From Zizania palustris (lineage: Eukaryota; Streptophyta; Magnoliopsida; Poales; Poaceae), in assembly GCA_019279435.1 (NCBI GenBank), contig JAAALK010000080.1, forward strand, positions 31,774,778 through 31,838,777: a stretch of DNA of 64,000 nucleotides, read 5' to 3'. The notes beneath the pieces were generated by a model. The model did not search any database, was not told the origin of the DNA, and saw only the letters and a list, made by a program, of their open reading frames with translations. Of the stretch, positions 42,546 to 52,155 are shown piece after piece. The position numbers and the translations under genes are program-made. The first letter of the stretch is position 1; every line of letters starts with the position of its first letter.

Positions 42546-43427
42546 GGAGGAGCTGTCTTCGATGGATGTGCCCTTGCTAATTGTGTTGAAATTGCATTTA
42601 CATATTTTGCACTTATATGCCTGCTTGTAATTCATGAAATCATGTCAGCTCAGCTCTTTTTAATTCATCTGGAACATTCATGTGCATGGTGTTTTATTTT
42701 CAAAATCAAATCGTGCTCACTGCTTAGTCTTGAATCTAGCATGTTTAGGCAGGACTGCTTTAGCTATCTTTATCTGCTTGATAGCAAGACACATTTCTTT
42801 GGATGCTAAAAATTGCAACTTGAAAAATTGTTCTACATTTTCATGGATATTCATAAAGTGCCAAACAATTGGTTCACTTGGTTAAAATCAAAAATTCCAT
42901 GATTTGCCTGCTTTAAGTTAAAAGATCCAGGTGGGTTTGTTTGTCGCACTACCCTATTCTAGACTGCTTACCATTGCACATTGGTCTGAACTGGAATAGC
43001 ATAGTGTATGCCAAAATCTATGCCTTAAGCTTCTTATGGCTTTCATGCCTAGGCTTGGCCGGATTGGAAAGTATAAGGTGGACAAACAAATAACCCCTGG
43101 CACTAAGAAAAGAACAACAAAATTCATTGATTATCAAGGTTGCTTTTCATGATCCATTCGAACTGGACTTGTCTGTCTAGAGTAGAAATTGACTAGCTTT
43201 ACGCAGTCCTTACTCTTACTTGTCTATTTTCCTTGAGTAAGTGGTGATGTTTTTATTTCAAAAATGTTCAAATCACATGCTTCATCATGCTTTTAGAGAA
43301 TATTAATTTGAGCTGAGCCCATGATCATTGGTATTATTGTTGGCATATTTTTGCTTCATATGTCTTTGCAATTCTGCCCATTTCGAAGCTTTGCATCTTT
43401 TACATGCTCCTTGATGCTTGCATTGCC
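42546..43427 (+). other. Sirevirus non-coding segment between pol and polypurine tracts
   Basis: About 880 bp without a long frame. Some Sireviruses have an env-like ORF here, but none is visible, and no transmembrane or signal sequence frame of length stands out. Confidence 0.6.
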
Positions 43428-43730
43428 AAAGGGGGAGAAATTCCGAAGAGACTTGCTTTGTTCTCTGCCGCAAGAGGTAAATTTCCAAGGGGGAGAAAAT
43501 TTGACATAAAGGGGGAGAAGGTTCTTTGTTGCCAAAGGGAAAATTTAACTCAGGGGAGTTTTTATTACCGAAGGGGCTTTTTACTCTTGTGAGAAAGGGG
43601 GAAGAAAATTCTTCTGTCAAGTGACATGATTTGGCTCTTTTCTGAGTTTTTATGGTCACTTGTGAGCTGAAAATTTTTACATTTTCTTGAACTTGAATTT
43701 GGTTGTCAATGCACTCATCAAGGGGGAGAT
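43428..43730 (+). other. Multiple polypurine tracts of Sirevirus
   Basis: At least five copies of an AAGGGGGAGA-type tract: 43428-43440, 43487-43499, 43508-43521, 43591-43608 and 43720-43730. The last abuts the 3' LTR and is the likely functional primer. Repeated tracts in this place are a known hallmark of Sireviruses. Confidence 0.85.
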
Positions 43731-45746
43731 TGAGAAACCAAGGGTTGGTTTCGGTGTTTTGTGATGAGTGATTGACAGGTTTTTTACCCTCTGTTCGAAG
43801 GGTACCTCCGAAGGGGGTTCGGAGGTTGTACCTCCGAAGGGTATTCGGAGGTGGTTTTACCGAAGGGTGTTCGGTGTTTGCTTGCTGCAGCTGTGCAGCG
43901 GAGTGTGCTTGTCGGAGGGGTCCGACAGTACACGATGACTGGGTGTGTACCGAAGGGTTCGGTACTTTGGGCGGTACACCGGAGTGTGTACCGGAGGTTG
44001 ATAACCCGGAGAGGTCTCCGGAGTACTGGATACACTTGTCTGTTTGTCTGTGGTGCGCAGGGACTTCGGAGGCGACGGACAAGGTTCGCAGCAGGTGAAC
44101 CTGGGTCAAGCGGGAGGCTTGATGCCAGGGGAGCGGGGAGCTCCGTCACGGTGGCTGCGAAGGTGGTCCGGGTCGGTCCTCGGGTCGAGGCGTGCCAGGT
44201 GAAGGCAGAGAGTGCGGAGCGTGGCTCCGGGTGAAGGTACTCCGAGACAAAATCCTCGGAGGTGAGGCACTTCGAAGGTACTCCGGATGGAGTGACTTCG
44301 GAGTTGGATGGAACAAGTCCTCTGCGGAGGCAAGGAATTCGAAGTGTGCTCCGGAGGGAGACATTCGAAGGTTCCCGACGAAGGTCTCAGAAGTCGAGGC
44401 GCATCGAAGGCATGGTCCGGGTGAGGCTCGTCGAGGAGTGTGCTCAGGGAGAGGCACTGCGACGAAGGGCTCATGGAATGCTTCATGCGGAGGCCTTGGA
44501 TGAAGGAGGGACTTCGAAGGGTGGTACTCCGAAGGTGGGGCTTTGGAGGGTGGAAGGCTTCGGAGCAAGGCTAGCTCCGGAGCATGGTTGACTTGAGGTG
44601 CTTCGGCCTGCATGGCTTCGGTACACGGACTGACGGAGTTCGAGCTGGGAGTAGTTGCGAAGCCGTGGTGGTCCACTCCGGAGGTGTTGGTGCGAAGGCC
44701 CAAGGGCTTTGACGGCTTCAGCTCAAAACCGTCAGTATATCGGAGACTGACTTCGGTGAAGCGAAGGCCATCTGGCTTCAGGCTTCTCACCGAAGCTACC
44801 GCACCCTCGCGTGCGAAGGGAGGTTCCAGAAAGTCAAAGACTGCAAAGGCTGACACTGTCTGTTCTGTAAAAGGCTGACACTGTCCCCTCTGCAAAGCTG
44901 ACAGAGAAGCCTCCAGAATAAAGGTGGACTACCTTTTGTACCCCTTAGTTCTGTAGAGACAAAATCAATGTAAACCCTAGGGGTAGTGTAGTCATTTCCT
45001 TTGGGTGAACTGTGGACTATAAATATGGGGGCTCGGTAGGAAACATTTAACACTTTGAGCATTTACTGTTGAGCTCCTGTAGCCACATACCTCGCTGTAT
45101 TCATCCAGAGTTCAATTTATTTGTGTTCCTTGTTCAAGCGGCGAAGCCCTGCTTCTTTGTGCTTTTTGCTTGAGCTTGTTTTACATACCTCGCTAGTTTT
45201 TAGTGCACCGAAGCCTGTCTAGGTGAAGGGTGTTTTGTGCGAAGTGTGTTTTTCAGTGTGTTGTCGCTCTGTGTAACTTGAGGCCTGACCTCACAACTTA
45301 CTAGCGAAGCCCTGAACAAAGCCCGTTTTGCTTCCTGTGTCGAAGCCCTTAGCGAAGTCTGTCTGTGTGTGTGTAGACCTTCGTGTACGAAGCCCAGCAC
45401 CAGTTGCTGCTGCCAAGTACTTGGTCGAAGTCCTCAGAGGGCAGTCCACTCTTGCGAAGGGTGAAGTGCGAAGCCTGCTCGAAGCACCCTGTGTGCGGAG
45501 CCTGCACTGACTTAGCAGAGTAGATTTTCGAGGGTTGTAAGTGGAGCGAAGTCTTCTTGGCTTCGAATTTTTGCTCCTGCGAAGCCTGTGTTCGGAGCTG
45601 TCGAAGTACCTCCGAACCAGACCTTCGAAGGTAGTGTTCGAAGCCTGTTCCGCAGAAGACAGAACCAATCCGAAGGCTAAGTTTTTAGCCCGAAATTTTA
45701 AAAGCTCCCATTCACCCCCCCTCTGGTCGCCGTTTTCGGTCCAACA
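43731..45746 (+). repeat. 3' LTR of Sirevirus (2016 bp)
   Basis: It matches the 5' LTR with 16 substitutions and one added C near 43880. TATA box at 45018-45025. It ends GGTCCAACA and is followed by AATCA and the intron of the GRF-like gene. Confidence 0.95.
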
Positions 45747-46340
45747 AATCACGTACAATGTTTCTGTTAATATTTTTGCGTGTAGGTAACTCCTCCATCG
45801 TCGCCACCTCCGCTATGTGACTTTATCGAATGGATTGACAAAGAGGTGCATCCGGATGATTGGGCCTCACTTATGAGGACCCATGCGTTCAACAGGGAGA
45901 TATTTGAGAAGAGATGCAAGCGGGAGGAGGAGCTCGAAGAAAAATGTCTTAGGAGGCAGGAGGCAGAGCGCAAGGCAAAAGAGGAGCGCTAGGCTGAGAG
46001 AGAGAGGAAGCGTGAGAGGACTCGTCGTGCTCATGCAGATGGATCGGAGGCCATACGGAAGGGGAAATACCCTCGGTACACTCAGTAGCACGTAGCGTAG
46101 TTTGTATTTTTAAATTTGTGGTGTACTTTGTTATGTTGTGTACTCCTTTGTGTGTTGTTAGTGATGTACTATTTTAATTAGTACGTAATTTTCACTTCGA
46201 GTTGTACTAGTTTAATCATAAAATTTAAATTCTACATGTTTTGCCTTGAACGTCTTAAGGAAACACCGTAGGTCCATACAAATCGTCTAACACAGTTAGA
46301 TAGTACAACTTTTGTCCTATTGATTTCTCTGTTCTCTCTC

Positions 46341-46577
46341 TCATCTAGCACGTCTTCGTTGCTCCCTGTATCTAAGTTGTTTCTGCTTTTTGTATTCTCT
46401 CAGTTGTCTGTCTTCTTCACTCCATCTTGCACTCCTCGCTCTATCATCAGCTTCAAGCCTTCGCGTTTCGTACTCAGAGTGACTTTCCGCCTCTGTGATG
46501 AAATCATCCTCGTGTGTAGGTTGCGTGACATCTATCCACCGATGGAATGAGCATATCCTAACATTTTGCTGGCACAA
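46341..46577 (-). pseudogene. Partial minus-strand gene with WID motif and coiled coil
   Basis: The minus-strand frame reads FHRWIDVTQPTHEDDFITEAE, then a Glu/Arg/Gln-rich coiled-coil stretch ending RYREQRRRAR. The arrangement (a W-I-D motif, then an acidic/basic helix) is that of the second exon of the GRF-like gene at 45786-46088, which ends only 250 bp away on the other strand. Upstream exons could lie at 46600-46760 (minus), but no finger motif is recognisable there. Either a second member of the same TE-associated family in tail-to-tail position, or an unrelated remnant. Confidence 0.45.
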
Positions 46578-46889
46578 TAAGTAGTAAGATTACTGTTGCG
46601 TTACAATATCATATGAAATTAAACATGTACAATTGTTGTCATCATTTACCACGACATGTTCATGTAGGTTGAGGCACACAAATTCTCTCCTTCCCCTTGA
46701 GTCGCCTCCGCGTGATGTTCGTATAATACAACGACTCCCACATTATAGGACGAGGAAGTAATTTATATACAATATATAAGATATCACTAGATATAAACAA
46801 TATTAAATTAGTATTGTCGGGGGAAATAACCCTCGTTATAATTAATGATTAACCAGAAGCTGATGAAGAAATATCGAATTTCGAAGCCC

Positions 46890-47690
46890 CTTCAAACTAG
46901 GGCTTCCAAGGGCTTCTCATAAATTCACCAAGTTCGAAGCCCCCCTTTACCGGAGGCCCACATCACCAGGTTCGAAGACCAAGTTTGACGACCCCCTTTC
47001 ACTAGGTTTGGAGACCCACTTCACTAGGTTTGGAGGCCAGGTTCGAAGCCCCCTTCACTAGGTTCAGAGGCCCACTTCATCAGATTCGGAGGCCAGGTTC
47101 GAAGCCTCACGTCATTAGGTTTGAGCCTCCTTCACTAGATTTGGAGGCCCACTTCATCAGGTTCGGAGGCTAGATTCGAAGCCCCCTTCACAAAGTTCAG
47201 AGGTCAGATTCGAACCTCCTTCACTAGGTTCGGAGGCCAGATTCGCAGACCCCCTTCATGAGGTTTGGAGGCCAGGTTGGAAGCCCCCTTCACCAGGTTA
47301 GGAGGCCAGGTTCGAAACCCCCTTCACTAGGTTCGAAGCCTCACGTCATTAGGTTTGAGCCTCCTTCACTAGATTTGGAGGCCCACTTCATCAGGTTCGG
47401 AGGCTAGATTCGAAGCCCCCTTCACAAAGTTCAGAGGTCAGATTCGAACCTCCTTCACTAGGTTCGGAGGCCAGATTCGCAGACCCCCTTCATGAGGTTT
47501 GGAGGCCAGGTTGGAAGCCCCCTTCACCAGGTTAGGAGGCCAGGTTCGAAACCCCCTTCACTAGGTTCGAAGCCTCCCTTCACTAGGTTTGGAGGCTAGG
47601 TTCGAAGTTCCCCTTCACTAGGTTCGGAGGCCCCCTTCACTAGGTTCGGAGGCCAAGTTTGGAGCCCCTTCACTAGGCTTGAAGTCTCTG
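46890..47690. repeat. U3 minisatellite with a 234-bp exact duplication
   Basis: About 25-30 degenerate units of the type CTTCACTAGGTTCGGAGGCC and GGTTCGAAGCCCC. Within it, 47101-47334 is repeated without change at 47335-47568, so the array recently grew by a block of several units. Confidence 0.9.
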
Positions 47691-47879
47691 AAACCACTCC
47701 AACTAAAGGCCAAAACTAAGTATTGAAATAAGTACTGAAACTAGGGACCCTCGCCCCTAGTAACTAGACATGTATTTGCATGTGATTTCACCATTCCGCC
47801 CCTACGAAGTCTTATGAATAGAGTCCGTTTTGACAGTTATAGCTAGAAGGTAAAATGATTTTTTCTGTTGTATTTTGCT

Positions 47880-47887
47880 TATAAATA
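47880..47887 (+). promoter_or_regulatory. TATA box of solo Retand-like LTR
   Basis: GCTTATAAATACTAGG about 120 bases before the LTR end, the same spacing as in the Retand-like LTR at 13982-13989. Confidence 0.6.
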
Positions 47888-48309
47888 CTAGGCATCTCCA
47901 TTGTAACAAGGACAGATGATAGAGAATATGAACTAGTATAAATATCCTTTACAATTAGTAACCCTTCGAGTCTAACAAACCTATTTAGCATAAATTTATG
48001 CTACAACAAGTATTAAGATAGTTTGGTGAAGTACTTCCTCCATTCTATAATATTTAAATTTAAGGTCGGATTGGACATTTCGTAATACAACGAATCTAAA
48101 CAGTAATACTATTTAAATATATTGTACTATAAAATATTTCATCTAATTCTATATTATTAATTATGAGACAAAGCATTGGGACTTTGTGCGCAAATAGTAT
48201 TGATAGGTGAAGCAACAATCATATCACTCTCTAGTGACCAATTTATATGCAAACAACATGAATACGGCCCCAAGTCTCAATTTCTCAGGAATGTTTGTGC
48301 TTAAGGTAA

Positions 48310-48653
48310 GGTGTCGTTTGCTTCTTTAGTCTAAAAAATTAATTCCATCGTATCAGATGTTTAGATGTTATTTTAGAGTATTAAATGTAAATTATTTATA
48401 AAACCAAATCACAATCGGTAGATTATTTATGAGATAAATCTAATGAGGCTAATTATGCCATGATTTGACAATGTGATGCTATAGTAAACATTTACTAATC
48501 ATGGATTAATTAGGCTTAATAAATTCGTCTCACAAATAATCTTCCGATTCTATAATTATTTTTATAATTAATTCATGTTTAATCCTTCAAATTAATGTTC
48601 AAACATCCGATGTGATACGAACTAAACTTTAGTCCACGGAACCAAACAGCCAC
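48310..48653. mobile_element. Tourist-like MITE, 344 bp (family also at 30076)
   Basis: TAA duplications at 48307-48309 and 48654-48656. The ends are GGTGTCGTTTGCTTC and, inverted, GTGGCTGTTTGGTTC. Same family as 30076-30418, about 80% alike by eye. Confidence 0.8.
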
Positions 48654-48656
48654 TAA

Positions 48657-49204
48657 GATGATGCATTCTATAAGAACATCTCCAAGAAGAGCAAGTAGTT
48701 CTAAAATTTGATTTCATATATAATCTTTTAAGATTTTTTTTGAGATACAAATCATTTTAAATGTGTTTATCTCCAAAAAAATAGAGTCTCTAAATTTATC
48801 CCTATAAATGCTTTCCAAAAATAGGAAGAGAAAAATTAATTTTATGGATTCAGTTGAGAGCTATTTAGAATATCTTTGAAGATGATTTCTCAATTGCAAT
48901 CCAAAAAATTTAAGAAAATGAACTTTTAAAAACTTATCCCGGAGATGCTCAAATGCCGTGTGGATTCCCTATATCATTCTGCACCTCAATTATGACCATC
49001 ATAACTCCACCTACCTAATTCACGTACTTTATCCTCTGGTTGTAATTGAACGATGAGAGGCGAGCAGGATTTGGATCCTCACAGAATAATCATAAATTCT
49101 ACCCTGCCATGCCATTCAAGCATAGCAATGATTTGCATTTTGCATGCATGTATGATCTCGCCAACTGCACAGTACAATCACCCACTATGTACAGTTATAT
49201 TTCG
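48657..49204. other. Anonymous AT-rich DNA
   Basis: No gene or element border is supported. Confidence 0.2.
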
Positions 49205-49209
49205 ATTCG

Positions 49210-49405
49210 ATAGACGTCGAAGCGAGCTTCGCAACGGGTTTTGTACAGCATAGAGCCCACCTCTGTAGCATCGAGGGGCCTCTATACTATCGACACGAAT
49301 CGTAACTACAGAGGAAAGTCGAGAGTGAGCTTCGCAGCGGGTTTCTGTAGCATCGGGAACCTCCATACCATCGACATAAGTCGTGACTGCAGAGGATAAT
49401 CGGAA
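49210..49405. repeat. Two diverged tandem units of about 110 bp
   Basis: Both units run GAGCTTCGCA.CGGGTTT, CTGTAGCATCG, CCTC.ATAC.ATCGACA, TCGT.ACT.CAGAGGA. The function is not known. Frames across them on the minus strand reflect the duplication. Confidence 0.6.
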
Positions 49406-49723
49406 CCTCCGGGCGTCTAGAGCCGGTTCCATGTATGTTGTATGCATCCATCCATATGTCCATCTGTTCGGTGGGTCACATGCAAGGACATCGGTCTCCA
49501 TGAATGCACTGCAAAGTTTGGAGCTTTCGCGAGTAAACAAGACTCAATATTAGTACTTTCTTTATCTAATATAACAAAACAAATTTTAGGTTTTCTAAAT
49601 TTTAAGACTGATGACTTTAGTCATGTTTGCTTACAAATCAATTAGACTAAACAGAAGTTGGAGTGCTACTGTGGCCTGTTGTAGCAACACCCACAATCTC
49701 ATAGTTTAGAATTGTTTCTATAA

Positions 49724-50065
49724 GGCTGTTCGTAGTGAGGTTTTATTGTATTAATTACCATGACATCAGATTTTTTGTTGACATGGCATTAAATTAATGA
49801 GGGAAGAGAAGTAAGCAGTGTCACCTACATGACATGGTGTTAACCCGTTTCTAAGACGGATAAAACGAAATGAAACGTTCACTGTGAGCCAAATTGTTTC
49901 ATTAGAGAGAGAGTATTTAATTCAATTACAAAATATTTAATTACGCTGGTTAGCCTAGGAAATAGTGAAATGAAACTCTCCACTAAGAGAGGGTATTTTA
50001 TTCAATTGCAAAACTGATGTGACCTTCTAGAAACATTGTTATGAAACCCACCACTATGAATAGTC
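49724..50065. mobile_element. Tourist-like MITE, 342 bp (family also at 22092)
   Basis: TAA at 49721-49723 and 50066-50068. The ends are GGCTGTTCGTAGTGAGGTTT and, inverted, GACTATTCATAGTGGTGGGTTT. It is the uninterrupted form of the copy at 22092-23280. Confidence 0.8.
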
Positions 50066-50068
50066 TAA

Positions 50069-50870
50069 TATAAGAGGCTGATTGTGGTGCTTATCCGGTT
50101 CGAACTCTAGCAATCCTAGGGGACCCTTTGAAAGTTTTTTTTTTAATTTTCTGAAAAAAATCAAATGTTTTTTTGAAGAGTTTTGAAATAAAATTTCGAA
50201 TTTTCAAAGTTCCCAGTTTTATCAGAAAAAATATATATATTTCAAAGGTCCACTGTGCATTCTCCAGAAATAGTTTTCAAATGATTTTTTAAGAGTTCTG
50301 AAATAAATTTTCAAATTTTCCAAGTTCTCTGTTTTTTCAAAAAATCAAATAAAAATTAAAATAAAACAAATTGTACGTGCGATAAATTAAGGGACTAAAA
50401 TTTTTAAGGGATTTCATTTTTGGCACGTGGAGGAAAGAAATGTTTTAGACACGTAGATAAAATAAGGTTATATGAAATATGTCCAATCACATAGATTAGA
50501 CCGTTGATAAAATTTTGAGGGCACCGTAAAAAATTCCCATTATAAGCTACTACTTCATGTAATTAAAAAACTAATATCTAGAAGTTAGAAAACACATTTT
50601 TTTTATATTCTCATCCGCTAGATCTCACAGAGTACTTTTTAGAATCTTAACCTCATCTCCCCAAAGGAGCCCAATAAGTAGTGTATATTTTGTAGGGTTT
50701 TAGCTTTTGAATCCTTCTTTTAAAGCTAAAGTAAAAAAAAACACTACTAAATTCTTGATTTTTTATGACTTAGGACATGTTTATTTTAGATTTTTAGATT
50801 ATAACAATCCAACTTTTTTTATAAGGTAAAACAAGCATGATAATCTAAACTAAAATAAATATACCCTTAA
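50069..50870. other. Anonymous AT-rich DNA
   Basis: No supported feature. Long A and T runs dominate. Confidence 0.2.
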
Positions 50871-51032
50871 ACTAATAAATCTGCTTAAAAATACATAAAA
50901 AAGTGGGGCTATAACTTTGTTCAACTCCATAACATTTGGATCTACCAAAGAGGCCCTGTATTGCTGTGTCTACACCGCTGCTCATTGGACTCACAACTGG
51001 TATGCATACGATGGTACCACTATTATTATGTA

Positions 51033-51198
51033 TCTATACTATTTTAAAAGAAGTTAATGGTGGCGAGTCTGTCACCACCACCATAACCTCTCATAACAAA
51101 CTAAAACTCTTCAACTTCAATTTCGTTTATTTTTATTTACATGATATTTTTTTAATGTTACAACTTTTTCCCGTTGCAACCCACGGACACTCGGCAAG
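51033..51198 (+). mobile_element. Short Helitron-like element, copy 1
   Basis: It starts TCTATACTATTTTAAAAG after an A. The subterminal CCCGTTGCAACCCACGGA can form a short hairpin. The end should be CTAG but reads CAAG. It is followed by T. It is 166 bp long and matches copy 2 almost fully. Non-autonomous, with no helicase. Confidence 0.6.
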
Positions 51199-51498
51199 TG
51201 CTCATTGGACTCATAACTGGCATGCATATGTGGTACTATGATTGTGTATAGCTAGAAATGTTAGTAAGCTGGTGAAACCCAATGTTTTTATAAACTAGAT
51301 TGTTATAATCCAAAGCTGAAATAAACATGCCTTTAAACTAATAAATCTGCTTAAAAATACATAAAAAAGTGGGGCTATAACTTTGTTCAACTCCATAACA
51401 TTTGGATCTACCAAAGAGGCCCCATATTGCTGTGTCTACACCGCTGCTCATTGGACTCACAACTGTTATGCATATGGTGGTACCACTGTTATTATGTA

Positions 51499-51664
51499 TC
51501 TATACTATTTTAAAAGAAGTTAATGGTGGCGAGTCTGTCACCACCACCATAACCTCTCATAACAAACTAAAACTCTTCAACTTCAATTTCGTTTATTTTT
51601 ATTTGCATGATATTTTTTTAATGTTACAACTTTTTCCCGTTGCAACCCACGGACACTCGGCTAG
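51499..51664 (+). mobile_element. Short Helitron-like element, copy 2
   Basis: TC at the 5' end, a CCCGT...ACGGA hairpin about 10 bases before a CTAG 3' end, placed between A (51498) and T (51665). The related unit at 51199-51270 has the uninterrupted GTGTATAGCTAGAAATG site, so the insertion is exact and made no duplication. All of these fit Helitron rules. Confidence 0.8.
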
Positions 51665-52155
51665 TAGCTAGAAAGGTTGTCTGTTTCCCTTTGTTGTTTG
51701 CACAACCCCGCATGTTAATGCTGATTTGATTTAGGACCAAACTCCTGGGAGCAACTCGTAATGGACAACGATGCTAACTACTCTAGGTTGCCGTCTGTCC
51801 GACCACTTTAATTCCATCAGCAATTCAACGTGTACGGAGTAGGGATGGATATGGATGTCAGAATATCCGAATTATTCGTATTCATATTCGAATTACTGTA
51901 AATATGAATATCCGTATTCGTATCCGAATTAAATATGGATGACATTCGGAAATATCCGAATTCGTTTTACAAATGTGGATATGGAAATGGATATCCGAAT
52001 TCTGCTGAATGTGGATATGGAAATGGATACATCCGTATTCGTTTTAGGATTTCACACAGATTAAACTTAGACTCAAGATAATATATTATAACTATATTAA
52101 TGGTTTTTTATTATTTATATAATTATGGAATACTTAAGTTAGTGAATATTAATAA

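Larger units (their letters stand above)
34839..45746 (+). mobile_element. Complete Sirevirus (Maximus/SIRE-type Copia), 10.9 kb
   Basis: Two LTRs of 2015 and 2016 bp in an AATCA duplication, an initiator-Met primer site, a large gag with a zinc knuckle and coiled coils, a Copia-type pol, and several polypurine tracts before the 3' LTR. These are traits of the Sirevirus genus. No env-like ORF is present between pol and the 3' LTR. Gag and pol are each long and open but lie in different frames, with stops between them. The LTRs differ by 16 substitutions (15 transitions) and one indel, about 0.8%. At a commonly used grass rate of 1.3e-8 per site per year that is roughly 0.3 million years. It lies in the intron of a GRF-like gene, in the same direction. 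Confidence 0.95.
34572..46088 (+). pseudogene. TE-associated gene, GRF-like zinc finger plus coiled coil, split by Sirevirus
   Basis: The exon 34572-34790 and the exon 45786-46088 are separated by an intron that now contains a 10.9 kb Sirevirus. The start is MVKKDISTPGYDPRHRSP. The finger CFCGDTCKF...MRYWKC resembles the GRF zinc finger (PF06839), but its last Cys is not visible. A basic KPKPRPKRGPR segment ends the exon. The second exon reads PPLCDFIEWIDKEV, then a Glu/Arg/Lys coiled coil, and ends KGKYPRYTQ. This layout is familiar from a large family of uncharacterised grass genes found in and around transposons. Nonsense codons: TAA at 34626-34628 and TAG at 45990-45992. Function unknown; nucleic-acid binding is an inference from the finger. 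Confidence 0.65.
46815..48008 (+). mobile_element. Solo Retand-like LTR, 1194 bp
   Basis: It starts TGTCGGGGGAAATAAC and ends TTTATGCTACAACA, in a perfect AGTAT duplication (46810-46814, 48009-48013). The start and end resemble the Retand-like LTR at 13857-14788 read on its own strand. U3 holds a long minisatellite (about 46890-47690). TATAAATA lies at 47880-47887. No internal region remains, so it arose by recombination between two LTRs. Confidence 0.85.
50872..51665. repeat. Direct duplication with a 465-bp offset
   Basis: 50872-51198 recurs at 51337-51664 with few changes. A third partial copy of the GCTCATTGGACTCA.AACTG unit lies at 51199-51270. Each full copy ends in a 166-bp Helitron-like insertion; the partial copy keeps the empty site. 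Confidence 0.85.

Noticed and set aside
43428..43730. Env-like gene before the 3' LTR of the Sirevirus
   Set aside because: Some Sireviruses have one, but no long frame exists between 42546 and 43730.
46890..47690. CRISPR-like array
   Set aside because: Units are degenerate, have no spacers of constant length and lie in the U3 of a solo LTR of a plant genome.
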